Below, in pieces: positions 33,149-41,408 of a stretch of 64,000 nucleotides of DNA. Origin of the DNA: Bryopsis sp. KO-2023. Lineage: Eukaryota; Chlorophyta; Ulvophyceae; Bryopsidales; Bryopsidaceae. Each line of letters starts with the position of its first letter. The stretch's first letter is position 1. Where the stretch lies: contig BSYQ01000004.1 in assembly GCA_030272585.1 (NCBI GenBank), forward strand, positions 992,001 to 1,056,000, read 5' to 3'. Under the pieces are notes generated by a model. That model searched no databases. It was not told where the DNA came from and worked only from the letters and a program-made list of their open reading frames with translations. Position numbers and translations under genes: made by a program.

Positions 33149-34429
33149 ATGCTATATTTTTCCAACCCCAAAGTTGTAAACGGAGGGTTCACAAGAGCGT
33201 CTCGACGGTCGCTTTCGCTCCATCCAAAGCGACTACCTGCTGCGATGGGGTTGTCTGCTGGACTTGGAGTTTCTTCTGCCCCCGACACAGAAGTCGCTGT
33301 CAAGGAGGCAGTCACCGCTGCGCGAGCGAAACTACCAGAGGGTAGCGCCCCCACCATCGCTTTCGTGAACGCCACCGTCGACCGAGACATGGGGAAGTTT
33401 TCCGAGTGCCTCGCGGAGCAGTTGGGGGGCGTTCCCTTGCATGGACACACGTCGTGCGCATCCGTTCTCGACGGTGCAACTATCGTTCCCAACGGCGTGG
33501 GTGTGCTTCTCTTGAATACGGAGGAGGGGGCTCTGGTGTCGGCAGCGCAGCCATTGACGGATTCGGTCTCCCCGTATCAAGCTGGACGGAAGGCCGCCCA
33601 GGCGCTCGTGGAGCAAATGGGTTCGGCTGCGGACGTCAAGCACGTGCTATTCACTGCGACGCCTGGGATAGAAGATGAGGTAATGAAAGGCGTCGAGAGC
33701 GTTCTTGGCAGCACACCCTTGTTTGGGGGGTCAGCTGCGGACAACACAATCGAAGGAAACTGGAACCTCGTGACGTCGAGTGCAGGGGTTTTCCCCAGCG
33801 GCGTATCGCTGGTGGGCGTGACGGGAAGAGTATCGTTCGGCGCGAGCTTGGTTTCTCCTTACACTCCGTCAGACCGGTCGGCAAAAATCACGGGTGCTGA
33901 GGGACGTCGAATTCTGACACTTGACGATCGACCCGCTGCTGAAGTGTTGAACGAATGGATGGGAGGGCAAATCGAGACTCAATACAAAGAGGGTGGAAGC
34001 ATAGGTGTGGAGTGTTCTACTTTCCCACTGGCCATCCAAAAGGAAAACGGCTCCTACGCATCCCTGCATGCCGCCGGGGTTAATGCTCCAGAGGGGTCCA
34101 TCGATTGCTTTGCCCAGGCCGAAGTCGGCCAGACGCTGACGGTGATGAACAGGGACGGTGGGAAAGACTCGGTACTGGCGGCATCCCTGGGCTTGGAGCG
34201 CGCATACGATGCGGCGAAGCAAAAAGGGGAAATCACTGAGCCTGCCGCCGGTCTGTTTATCTATTGCGGGGGACTGAGTTTCGCTGTGGGGGATCGATTC
34301 GAAGAGAGCTTGGCGCCACTCAAAGACAAGGTGCCAATGATCGGATCGACCGTCTTTGGAGAGCAAGGCAATTTTGACGGCAGCAATTTGCATTGCAACC
34401 TTGCCGTAGGAGTGGCCCTTTTTGAGTAG
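33149..34429 (+). CDS. FIST N/FIST C domain protein with possible organelle targeting peptide
   Basis: Intronless, 426 aa from the ATG at 33149; a second ATG at 33245 would give 394 aa. The first 33 residues (ending RRSLSLHPKRLPAA) are Arg/Ser-rich with no acidic residue and look like a mitochondrial or plastid transit peptide. The FIST N domain follows: TIAFVNATVDRD near residues 69-80, V-P-L-H-G-H-T-S, the GVGVLLL strand, then PLFGGSAADNTIEGNW and GVSLVGVTG. The FIST C domain starts about residue 285 and ends with the typical G-S-T-V-F-G-E-Q-G and N-L-A-V-G-V-A-L-F motifs. FIST is a ligand-sensing module first seen in bacterial signalling proteins and in the F-box protein FBXO22. It is thought to bind small molecules such as amino acids. 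No partner domain is present here. GC-rich, unlike its flanks. Confidence 0.85.
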   Translation: MLYFSNPKVVNGGFTRASRRSLSLHPKRLPAAMGLSAGLGVSSAPDTEVAVKEAVTAARAKLPEGSAPTIAFVNATVDRDMGKFSECLAEQLGGVPLHGHTSCASVLDGATIVPNGVGVLLLNTEEGALVSAAQPLTDSVSPYQAGRKAAQALVEQMGSAADVKHVLFTATPGIEDEVMKGVESVLGSTPLFGGSAADNTIEGNWNLVTSSAGVFPSGVSLVGVTGRVSFGASLVSPYTPSDRSAKITGAEGRRILTLDDRPAAEVLNEWMGGQIETQYKEGGSIGVECSTFPLAIQKENGSYASLHAAGVNAPEGSIDCFAQAEVGQTLTVMNRDGGKDSVLAASLGLERAYDAAKQKGEITEPAAGLFIYCGGLSFAVGDRFEESLAPLKDKVPMIGSTVFGEQGNFDGSNLHCNLAVGVALFE

Positions 34430-34483
34430 GAATGCGGTGAAAGCTTGTTTTTGCCGCACCAAATAGGAAAAGAATTCAGTTTT

Positions 34484-34630
34484 TGTTGAATTCACATTCT
34501 TACATTGCAAAAAGTACCGTCCCTGTTCCAACCAAAGTCCCTTCAAATACCAAAGCTTGGATCCCCAACTGTACAAACTGCCAGCAAGTGGCCAACTGTA
34601 AGATACTCCTTTCCAGTGTGAAATTCCTGC
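34484..34630 (+). repeat. dispersed repeat, copy 2
   Basis: Matches 23199-23345 in direct orientation, with a 32-bp identical core. Lies just past the FIST stop codon and ends about 120 bp before the C-element LTR. Confidence 0.7.
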
Positions 34631-34747
34631 CAGCCAGTTATCAGACAGTGAACCTTCTGCAAAACAGGTTTCACATCGTTCGTTCCATTCTCCAACGCAT
34701 CCCTTTTTTTATCCCTAAAACCGCAATCCTGGATTGATGACCACAAT

Positions 34748-34929
34748 TGATATGAACGTTTGAGGTCACAGACCGAAGACGAGAGTTAACTTGCAAAAAA
34801 GAAAGAACTGCGGTGGGGAACGCTGGTCCGCGTTATATGGCCTCTGGGACGGTACGAGATCTCACATCTCGAACCGTCCCCGTCCAGCTGTATCTTCTGG
34901 ACGGACTGATGAGTCAGAGGTTCATATCA
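34748..34929 (-). repeat. 3' LTR of element C (182 bp)
   Basis: Begins TGATATGAAC and ends GTTCATATCA, so it has TG...CA ends with a perfect 10-bp inverted repeat, and a polypurine tract abuts it. Inside are two strong hairpins: 34854-34888 (15-bp stem, one mismatch) and about 34891-34915 (8-bp stem CCGTCCAG). The second LTR is off window, so it is inferred from ends and context. Confidence 0.65.
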
Positions 34930-34947
34930 ACTAGTTCCCCCCCCAAC
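34930..34947 (-). promoter_or_regulatory. polypurine tract of element C
   Basis: On the minus strand reads TTGGGGGGGGAACTAGT directly before the LTR, as expected for the plus-strand DNA primer. Confidence 0.65.
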
Positions 34948-35232
34948 GACTTCGCGTCCCGCGAAGCCGACAGTTCATCTCCATAATCCTTACACAAAAA
35001 TAACCCAATAACCTGTTCGAATGTTTGTCCCAACCAGTCCCAGTGTTTCTGCACAAGAGAATAAACCGAAATTCTGTTCGATACTGTTCAACCCGAATTC
35101 ACTCACAAAAAGAAGTCAATAAAGAAAACCGTTCCACAGCGTCCCCGACGCTTTCACAAAAGAACCCACGAAACGAAAAACCCCGAACCGAATACCGAAC
35201 GAAACCAAACCATAACAAGAAAACCCATCAAT

Positions 35233-36660
35233 TCACTCCGGTGCCCCCTGTGCGCGCCTTTTTCGCGACCCCCCTTTAGGAACGTGAGGGGGTTCGAGAC
35301 CAGTGCGTTCGTAATACAATTTCCCATATGCATTTATGATGTCCTTTAAGCGGCCGGTCCACTCCGTACCGAGCTCGCGTTTGTAGCAAGCCGGACACTC
35401 GCTTGCGGGAAACGGCTCATCCAAGCCAGGCACCAAGAGGACGTCGTCCCCAAGCATCGGGGTACGCGAGTCCTGGAGGACATCCTCCGGTTCCGGGAAA
35501 AACCCGTCCTGGCGGTGAAACCGTACGGCGCGCGCGGCCAGGCGGAGGCCGGCGTTATGGGAAAGGCACGTGAGGTGCTTCCCACAACCGATTACTCGGT
35601 CGTAAAGCTCCCTCACCGGCCTCCCCGTGGCCGAGCACGCAGGACATATGGGGATGCCTCCCCCATCCGCTGGTCCTCCAGTAACCTGGGTTGGAGTCCG
35701 GGTCGTCGTGGTCGCCGTTGGGGTGCTTGGAGTCGCCTTTGGAGTATTCGCCGGTTGTGGCGCGGAAGTCGTGTCGATGGACGTTCCCCCACTTTCGTCC
35801 TGGATGACCGTCTCGGTAGCCACTGGGACTGGCATGACGAACTTCCCATGGCGTAGTCTGCGGGGGTCCACAATGCGATTGCGCTTTGTCCTGGGATGGT
35901 TTGGAACTGGAGACGTCACTGGAAGTGGCTGTCCCAACACCGCTGGTGGTCCCTCGTCCTCACTGCTGGCGCATGTGTCGGGACGAGGTACTGGCGTCAC
36001 TGGACGTGGCTTGGTGGTGGTCTCGGGTGGTGGAAGGATGCGCGGAGTAGCCAGGAAGCCAGAGAGTTCCGTTGGTGATAGAAGAGATCCCTCGTTCGTC
36101 CCGTCGCCACTAGGTTGCAATGGCTGGGACGGTGGAACCGTCGGTGCAACCTCGGAAGCTTCCTGCGCAGGTCGTCCGACCGAGAGGGCATCGGCGCCTG
36201 TGGTGAGGGTCGCGTCGATGCTGGTCCAAGCCTCCTCGAGGGTGTGGCGAATGCTGGCCACACGCTGGTTATCCACCTCGGCTGCGGCTTGTACCACGAG
36301 TTTGAGCCTGTCCTGGGCTTCCTTCGCGTCGGACTGTCTCAATTTCTTCTCTCGGTTTTCCCTGTCGAGCGCACCGCGTTGCAGCATACTCGCCAGTTCC
36401 GCCTCCTTCTTGGCGCCCTCGAGCTGACGCTTGACCGTTTCCAATTCCGTCTCGGCCACATCTTTTTCTCCTTTAATCTTTTCCAGCTCGGTTTTCAGCT
36501 CGTCGACCGTCTTGTCCGCTTTAACCTTCGCCAACTCGGCTTCCAATTCCGTGATCTTTTTCTCCGCTGATTCCGCCCTCGCAGTTTCCTCCGCCAACTT
36601 GCGTTCCAACTCCTCCTTTTCCGTCTGCATATTCTGAGCCATTTCCAGGAAGGTCGCCAT
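35233..36660 (-). CDS. element C extra ORF downstream of pol: coiled coil + Cys-rich protein
   Basis: 475 aa from the ATG at 36660. Residues 1-150 are a strong coiled coil (EKEELERKLAEETARAESAE and similar), 150-330 a Pro/Thr/Ser-rich linker, and the last 130 carry CPAC, C-x4-C (CGKHLTC) and a second CPAC, which could bind zinc. The tail is basic (GGSRKRRAQ). It sits about 320 bp downstream of the C pol stop (after removal of A), same strand, before the 3' LTR: the position of env or other accessory genes in Gypsy elements. It has no signal peptide or membrane span, so it is not an envelope-type protein. Not recognised. Alternatively it is a captured host gene or antisilencing factor. Confidence 0.7.
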   Translation of the reverse strand: MATFLEMAQNMQTEKEELERKLAEETARAESAEKKITELEAELAKVKADKTVDELKTELEKIKGEKDVAETELETVKRQLEGAKKEAELASMLQRGALDRENREKKLRQSDAKEAQDRLKLVVQAAAEVDNQRVASIRHTLEEAWTSIDATLTTGADALSVGRPAQEASEVAPTVPPSQPLQPSGDGTNEGSLLSPTELSGFLATPRILPPPETTTKPRPVTPVPRPDTCASSEDEGPPAVLGQPLPVTSPVPNHPRTKRNRIVDPRRLRHGKFVMPVPVATETVIQDESGGTSIDTTSAPQPANTPKATPSTPTATTTTRTPTQVTGGPADGGGIPICPACSATGRPVRELYDRVIGCGKHLTCLSHNAGLRLAARAVRFHRQDGFFPEPEDVLQDSRTPMLGDDVLLVPGLDEPFPASECPACYKRELGTEWTGRLKDIINAYGKLYYERTGLEPPHVPKGGSRKRRAQGAPE

Positions 36661-36768
36661 TGCTGCTGTGATTCTTGTCCGAACACGCCTCCTTTTTCGG
36701 TTTCCTGCTGTCCTTTTTTCTCTCCGATCTGGTGCTGGTTGATAACAAAGTGCTGGTAGGTAACCTCC

Positions 36769-37282
36769 TGTTATCGCTCGGGAGGACTGACGTCCGCGAG
36801 CGACGTCTCCTATCTCGGGAAAGAGTGAGGCGGCGGCGGAACGGTCACACAAAATCGCACGGGTCACAGACTCGGGGTCACACAAACAGATCACTGAAAA
36901 GCAAGGTTACATCAAGCGTCCCATCATTTCAACTCCCAGTTCGACTTTCCCGAGGGTGACTAACCACCCGTAACACTCCCACTACCCTGACTCACAGCCG
37001 CCAGTTCTACTCCTGACTCACTCACACACTCACACACAGGCCCAAACCAAAGCACGTTCCCACTCAGACTCGAACCCAGGACCTCAGTCTCGCAAGTCCC
37101 AATCTGATTGCTCGAACCATTGTCTTGACTCTGTGCTCTTGCGGTGGTTTCCTCGCTGTAGTTCAGTAGTACCTCCTTGGGAGGATGCTGTCATTCACCG
37201 GGGATGCATCTGACGCTTCACAGACGGCAGATGCATGACGCTTTTGACATCTGACGTCCCTGGACGTCAGCAGCTGGTATCA
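36769..37282 (-). repeat. element A 3' LTR
   Basis: 514 bp with TG...CA ends (plus strand TGTTATC...GGTATCA). By eye it differs from the other LTR only at 37249 (A versus G at 44519). Confidence 0.95.
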
Positions 37283-37300
37283 ATTGCCTCCCCCCTGGGG
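37283..37300 (-). promoter_or_regulatory. element A polypurine tract
   Basis: Minus-strand CCAGGGGGGAGGCAAT directly adjoining the 3' LTR. Confidence 0.75.
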
Positions 37301-37538
37301 GCAGTTGGTGCCCTCACCAAGTATCCATCAAATGCATCCTTCTGATTCTGTAAAAGTAACTCTGAACTAGGGTGATGCAAATCCCAAGCTCCCTGCACTT
37401 CTGAAAGGATAATTAGATCCCCATAAAATCCTTAACCCACAGAAGTTCAGAAAACACTTCACTGCCCTTATGCAACCCATCCCCTAGTCTCTGGGATTCC
37501 TGATCCTTCAGCCACAGAATCAAAAGTGCATCTAACTT

Positions 37539-40500
37539 CTACCTGATCCCAGCTCTCCTCTTATAATCAGCCAGGATCTCTGATGCATTCAATAAATTGT
37601 CTTGGGGTTCCCAGGTTGCTTCACTAAGTGGATACCCCTTCCAGACTACTAAAAATCTCCTTTTTCTTCCTGAAAACTTATGTCTTACTACAGCCTCAAC
37701 TTCAAATTCCTCTTCTCCTTCAGAATCTAATTCTGCTGGAGGCGCCATTACCTCCCTAGGAAACTTAGAGCTTTCCTGAAGTTTTCTCAACTTTGATACA
37801 TGAAATACAGGATGTAATTTCCATCCATCTGGTAACACCAATCTATATGCCACAGATCCCACTGCAGCAGCAATAACAAAAGGCCCTATATACCTTCTTC
37901 TGATTTTCACTGGAATATGTTTCAAGACTGATAAATTCAATGTCTTTGTGGAGAGCAACACCTTTTCTCCCACTTGAAACTGTACATCCCTTCTCCTTTT
38001 ATTTGCTTGCTGCCTCATCTTCTCTTGGGCTGTTTTATATCTATCCTTGGCATCATTGATGACTTCCTGCATATGAGATATCATCTCTTGTACTGACTCT
38101 GCTTCAGCTTGAGCTTTTCCAGCAAGTAAATCCCCTGGCAGTTGTGGATGCACTCCATACATCAAGTAGAAGGGGCTGTATCCAGTTGCAGTATGCACAG
38201 CATTATTAGCTGCAAACTCAGCCATCCCTAATCCTTGCATCCAGGTCTCTGGATGATCTTCTACATAGGGTCTTAGAAAGTTTTCTAAGGTCCTGATGCT
38301 GACCTCACTTTGTCCATCACTTTGAGGATGGAAGGCTGTAGACATTCTAACTTTAGTGCCCACACACTTCATTAATTCCTGCCAAAATTTACTTGTGAAT
38401 CTAGTGTCTCTATCACTGATTATCACACTGGGAATCCCATGATTCCTGAAGATGTGATCAAAGAATATCCTTGCATACCCTGGTGCATCTATTGTTTTAC
38501 TACAGGGTATGAATTTCACCATCTTAGTCAATCTATCAACAAACACTGCAATTGAATCAAATCCATCAACAGGGGGTAAATCAGTCACTAAATCAGTAGT
38601 GATCTGATCCCATTTCTTATCAGCTACTGGAATAGGTTGCAGCAAGCCTTTCTGAGCTCTCAACTCAGGCTTCATTTGCTGGCAAACCTCACATGTCCTG
38701 ACATATTCCTGGACATCCTTTTTCATATCATTCCAGTAGTATTTCCTGGACATCAGCTCCAGAGTTCTCTCTATTCCCAGATGTCCTGAAATCTGATTAT
38801 CATGTCCTTCTGTAAGGACTTTCATCCTCAGTTCCTGAGGTACCCATAACTTCATGAGTCCATCCTGAGTTTGATAAATCAATAATCCTGATTCATTAAT
38901 TCCATAGCCTGGAATTCTCCCCCCATCCAGTATTTGAGTGTAGATGTCCTTGATCTCAACATCTGCTAGTGTTGCTTGTTCCCAGAGTGTAATCTCCTCC
39001 ATACTAGGTTGTAAGGAGCTCACTACATTCACTTGATTCTCTGCTGGTAGACTTCTTGATAGTGCATCAGCCACTAGATTCATTTTCCCCTGGATGTACT
39101 GAATCTTTGGTTTGATGCTGAGGAAATGTCCTGCTCTCAGCCACCTGGCTTGAGGCCTGGACATCATCTTTTGATCCATGAAATTTGTTAAAGGCTGGTG
39201 GTCTGTAAAGACTGTGACTTCTCCTGGGCAGCCCTCTAAATAGTGCCTCCACTGCATCAAGCAGTAGGCTATTCCCAGGAGTTCCCTTTCATACACTGAG
39301 TAATTCTGTTCTGATTTTGATAATCTCCTACTGCAGAAGGCTATGGGTTGTAATCCAGAGCCATGATCCTGACAAAGGACTCCTCCAGTTGCTTCCCCAG
39401 ATGCATCACTAATCACAGTGTAATCTTTCACTGGATTAGGATGGATCAGCACTGGTTTCCCCATCAATGCAGTTTTGAGTGTTTGAAAAGCCTGTTCCTG
39501 AGCAGATCCCCACTCCCACATGACATCCTTCTTAGTTAAGTCATGCAGAGGGCCTGCTATCTTTGCAAAGTCTGGGATGAATCTTCTATAGAAGGATACC
39601 ATCCCCAGAAAACTCCTGACATCAGTAACTGTTTTTAAGGGCTTCCAATCCCTGATTGCCTTAACTTTCACATCCATTGCTGAGATCCCTTTTTCACTCA
39701 ACCAAAATCCACAGAAATCTGTTTCCCTTACACAGATTTCACTTTTGGTGGCCTTGGCAAACAGACTATACTTCTGTAGCCTGGCTAAGACTGCTGCTAA
39801 ATGCTCTACATGCTCAGAGATGCTCTTAGAATAGATTAAGAGATCATCAATGAAGATCAGCACAAAGATATCCAGCATATCCTTGAAGATGTCATTAACC
39901 ATGTTCATATATTGTGCTGGAGCATTAGTAAGTCCAAAAGAAAGGACCTTGAACTGGTAATGTCCAAATCTACTTCTGAAGGCAGTCTTAGGCCTGTCCT
40001 CTTCCCTTAGAGGCATCTGCCAGTAGCCTGATCTCAAGTCAATCTTTGTGAAATATTTAGCCCCATGTACCCTGTCAATCATCTCCTCTGGTAAGGGCAG
40101 AGGATACCTATTTTTGATGGTTTTCTTATTGAGCCATCTGTAATCCAGGCACATCCTGAGCCCTCCATCTTTCTTAGGGACAAACAGGATGGGTGCCCCA
40201 AATGGTGACTGTGATGGTTCTATGAAATCCATCTCCAACAGGTAATCTAACTGTCTTTTAACCTCATCTAACTCAAGAGGAGACAGTTTGTATAGGGGTC
40301 TATACATGGGTTCTGTACCCTCCTCCAAATCAATCCTGAATTCATGACCCAGCCTGGTAGGAGGTACACCTTTAGGCAAATCTTTTGCAAATACTTTTCT
40401 GTACTGAGTCAGTACTTCTTTAATCCTGGGATCCATATCCTCCTGCAGGATTTTCTGTAGATCATCCCCTTCCCTTTGTTCTGGGATTGTTTCTACTCCA

Positions 40501-41408
40501 GTCTTTGATTCATCCTCTGGCCTAATCACCACCATGATGATGTGTTTGATTTCCCCTTTTTCTATCTGTCTTTTGATTCTGCCACTAGAACAAAAGGAAA
40601 GTTCTGTAGCTCCAGTGGGTTTGAGCTGATATTCAGGCATCACTGAGAGTGGTAATTTTACACTCTTTTTGCCCTTGTTGACTGTGATTATTCCTGACTT
40701 AAAATCCACTTTGGGATTGTAGTGTATGAGCCAGGGCAATCCCAGCAGGATTGGGTGATTACTGTCTGGGAAGACATCAGCATCAAATGAGAGCTGGATC
40801 TTTCCACAGACAAATGGGATGCCATAACATCTACCCACTGATTTCCTTTCTGTACCATCTAGAAACTTAACAGGAGTTTCTTGTGGTTTGTATTGTAGTC
40901 CCAGTTCCTTGACTGCATCCATGCTAATATAGTTAGCAGTGGATCCTGTATCAATGTATGCTGTAGCTTTCTTTGCACCAATAAATCCTGCCAGTTCATA
41001 TCCTCTATATGCTGCTGTAGCCTGAGCTACTGCAGTCTGAACTGGTTCCTTTCCCTCAACATTTCCTTCCACTCTAGTGGGTAAACTCACAGTGGCCTCT
41101 GTTTGTTTATCCACTCTCTTTTGAGACTGCTTTTTCTTTTGAATTAACACTCCTGGAGTGACCCCATCCAGTGTGTATGCTTCCTGTTCTGTTGCAATAG
41201 GGGCTGCAACCACAGGTGTCTCTTGAACACCATCATTTAGTGAGGCTGGTGTTTTTGTAGTGGGTTCTTTCATTTCAATATCATCTGGAGGCTTAGCTGA
41301 CCCAACACTAGCCTCCTCTTTTAGTTTCCCTTCTTCAGGGCTTTCTGAGCTTGGGACAGTTTGGGACACTGTCTCACCCCATGCTCTGTGCTTCCACATA
41401 GAAAACAC
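37539..41408 (-). CDS. pol: element A Pol: protease, RT, RNase H, integrase, chromodomain
   Basis: 1289 codons open from 41408. Since gag is read in the other frame up to 41321, translation most likely enters by a -1 shift at 41330-41324. In order: aspartic protease with D-T-G-S (residues 153-156); reverse transcriptase with FIDD (about 519-522, a variant of YxDD); RNase H (about 665-790, starting V-I-S-D-A-S-G); integrase with HHCC zinc finger (about 880-910) and the D, D, E triad (about 937, 1000 and 1034, in TTDLVTD, SDRDTRF and DGQSE); and a C-terminal chromodomain (about 1237-1280, VVWKGYPLSEATWEP). This is the Ty3/Gypsy (Metaviridae) order, and the chromodomain marks the chromovirus branch. 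No stop or frameshift within pol. Arginine is encoded almost only by AGA/AGG, reflecting CpG avoidance. Confidence 0.95.
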   Translation of the reverse strand: MFSMWKHRAWGETVSQTVPSSESPEEGKLKEEASVGSAKPPDDIEMKEPTTKTPASLNDGVQETPVVAAPIATEQEAYTLDGVTPGVLIQKKKQSQKRVDKQTEATVSLPTRVEGNVEGKEPVQTAVAQATAAYRGYELAGFIGAKKATAYIDTGSTANYISMDAVKELGLQYKPQETPVKFLDGTERKSVGRCYGIPFVCGKIQLSFDADVFPDSNHPILLGLPWLIHYNPKVDFKSGIITVNKGKKSVKLPLSVMPEYQLKPTGATELSFCSSGRIKRQIEKGEIKHIIMVVIRPEDESKTGVETIPEQREGDDLQKILQEDMDPRIKEVLTQYRKVFAKDLPKGVPPTRLGHEFRIDLEEGTEPMYRPLYKLSPLELDEVKRQLDYLLEMDFIEPSQSPFGAPILFVPKKDGGLRMCLDYRWLNKKTIKNRYPLPLPEEMIDRVHGAKYFTKIDLRSGYWQMPLREEDRPKTAFRSRFGHYQFKVLSFGLTNAPAQYMNMVNDIFKDMLDIFVLIFIDDLLIYSKSISEHVEHLAAVLARLQKYSLFAKATKSEICVRETDFCGFWLSEKGISAMDVKVKAIRDWKPLKTVTDVRSFLGMVSFYRRFIPDFAKIAGPLHDLTKKDVMWEWGSAQEQAFQTLKTALMGKPVLIHPNPVKDYTVISDASGEATGGVLCQDHGSGLQPIAFCSRRLSKSEQNYSVYERELLGIAYCLMQWRHYLEGCPGEVTVFTDHQPLTNFMDQKMMSRPQARWLRAGHFLSIKPKIQYIQGKMNLVADALSRSLPAENQVNVVSSLQPSMEEITLWEQATLADVEIKDIYTQILDGGRIPGYGINESGLLIYQTQDGLMKLWVPQELRMKVLTEGHDNQISGHLGIERTLELMSRKYYWNDMKKDVQEYVRTCEVCQQMKPELRAQKGLLQPIPVADKKWDQITTDLVTDLPPVDGFDSIAVFVDRLTKMVKFIPCSKTIDAPGYARIFFDHIFRNHGIPSVIISDRDTRFTSKFWQELMKCVGTKVRMSTAFHPQSDGQSEVSIRTLENFLRPYVEDHPETWMQGLGMAEFAANNAVHTATGYSPFYLMYGVHPQLPGDLLAGKAQAEAESVQEMISHMQEVINDAKDRYKTAQEKMRQQANKRRRDVQFQVGEKVLLSTKTLNLSVLKHIPVKIRRRYIGPFVIAAAVGSVAYRLVLPDGWKLHPVFHVSKLRKLQESSKFPREVMAPPAELDSEGEEEFEVEAVVRHKFSGRKRRFLVVWKGYPLSEATWEPQDNLLNASEILADYKRRAGIR

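Noticed and set aside
34850-34930. CTGATGAGTC in the C LTR (opposite strand to the element) resembling a hammerhead ribozyme core
   Set aside because: No GAAA core strand in the right place and no stems I-III can be formed around it in any of the three permutations.
36661-36894. N-terminal extension of the element C extra ORF, copied at 43853-44164
   Set aside because: It reads out of the element A LTR and therefore postdates the A insertion; the native start is the ATG at 36660.
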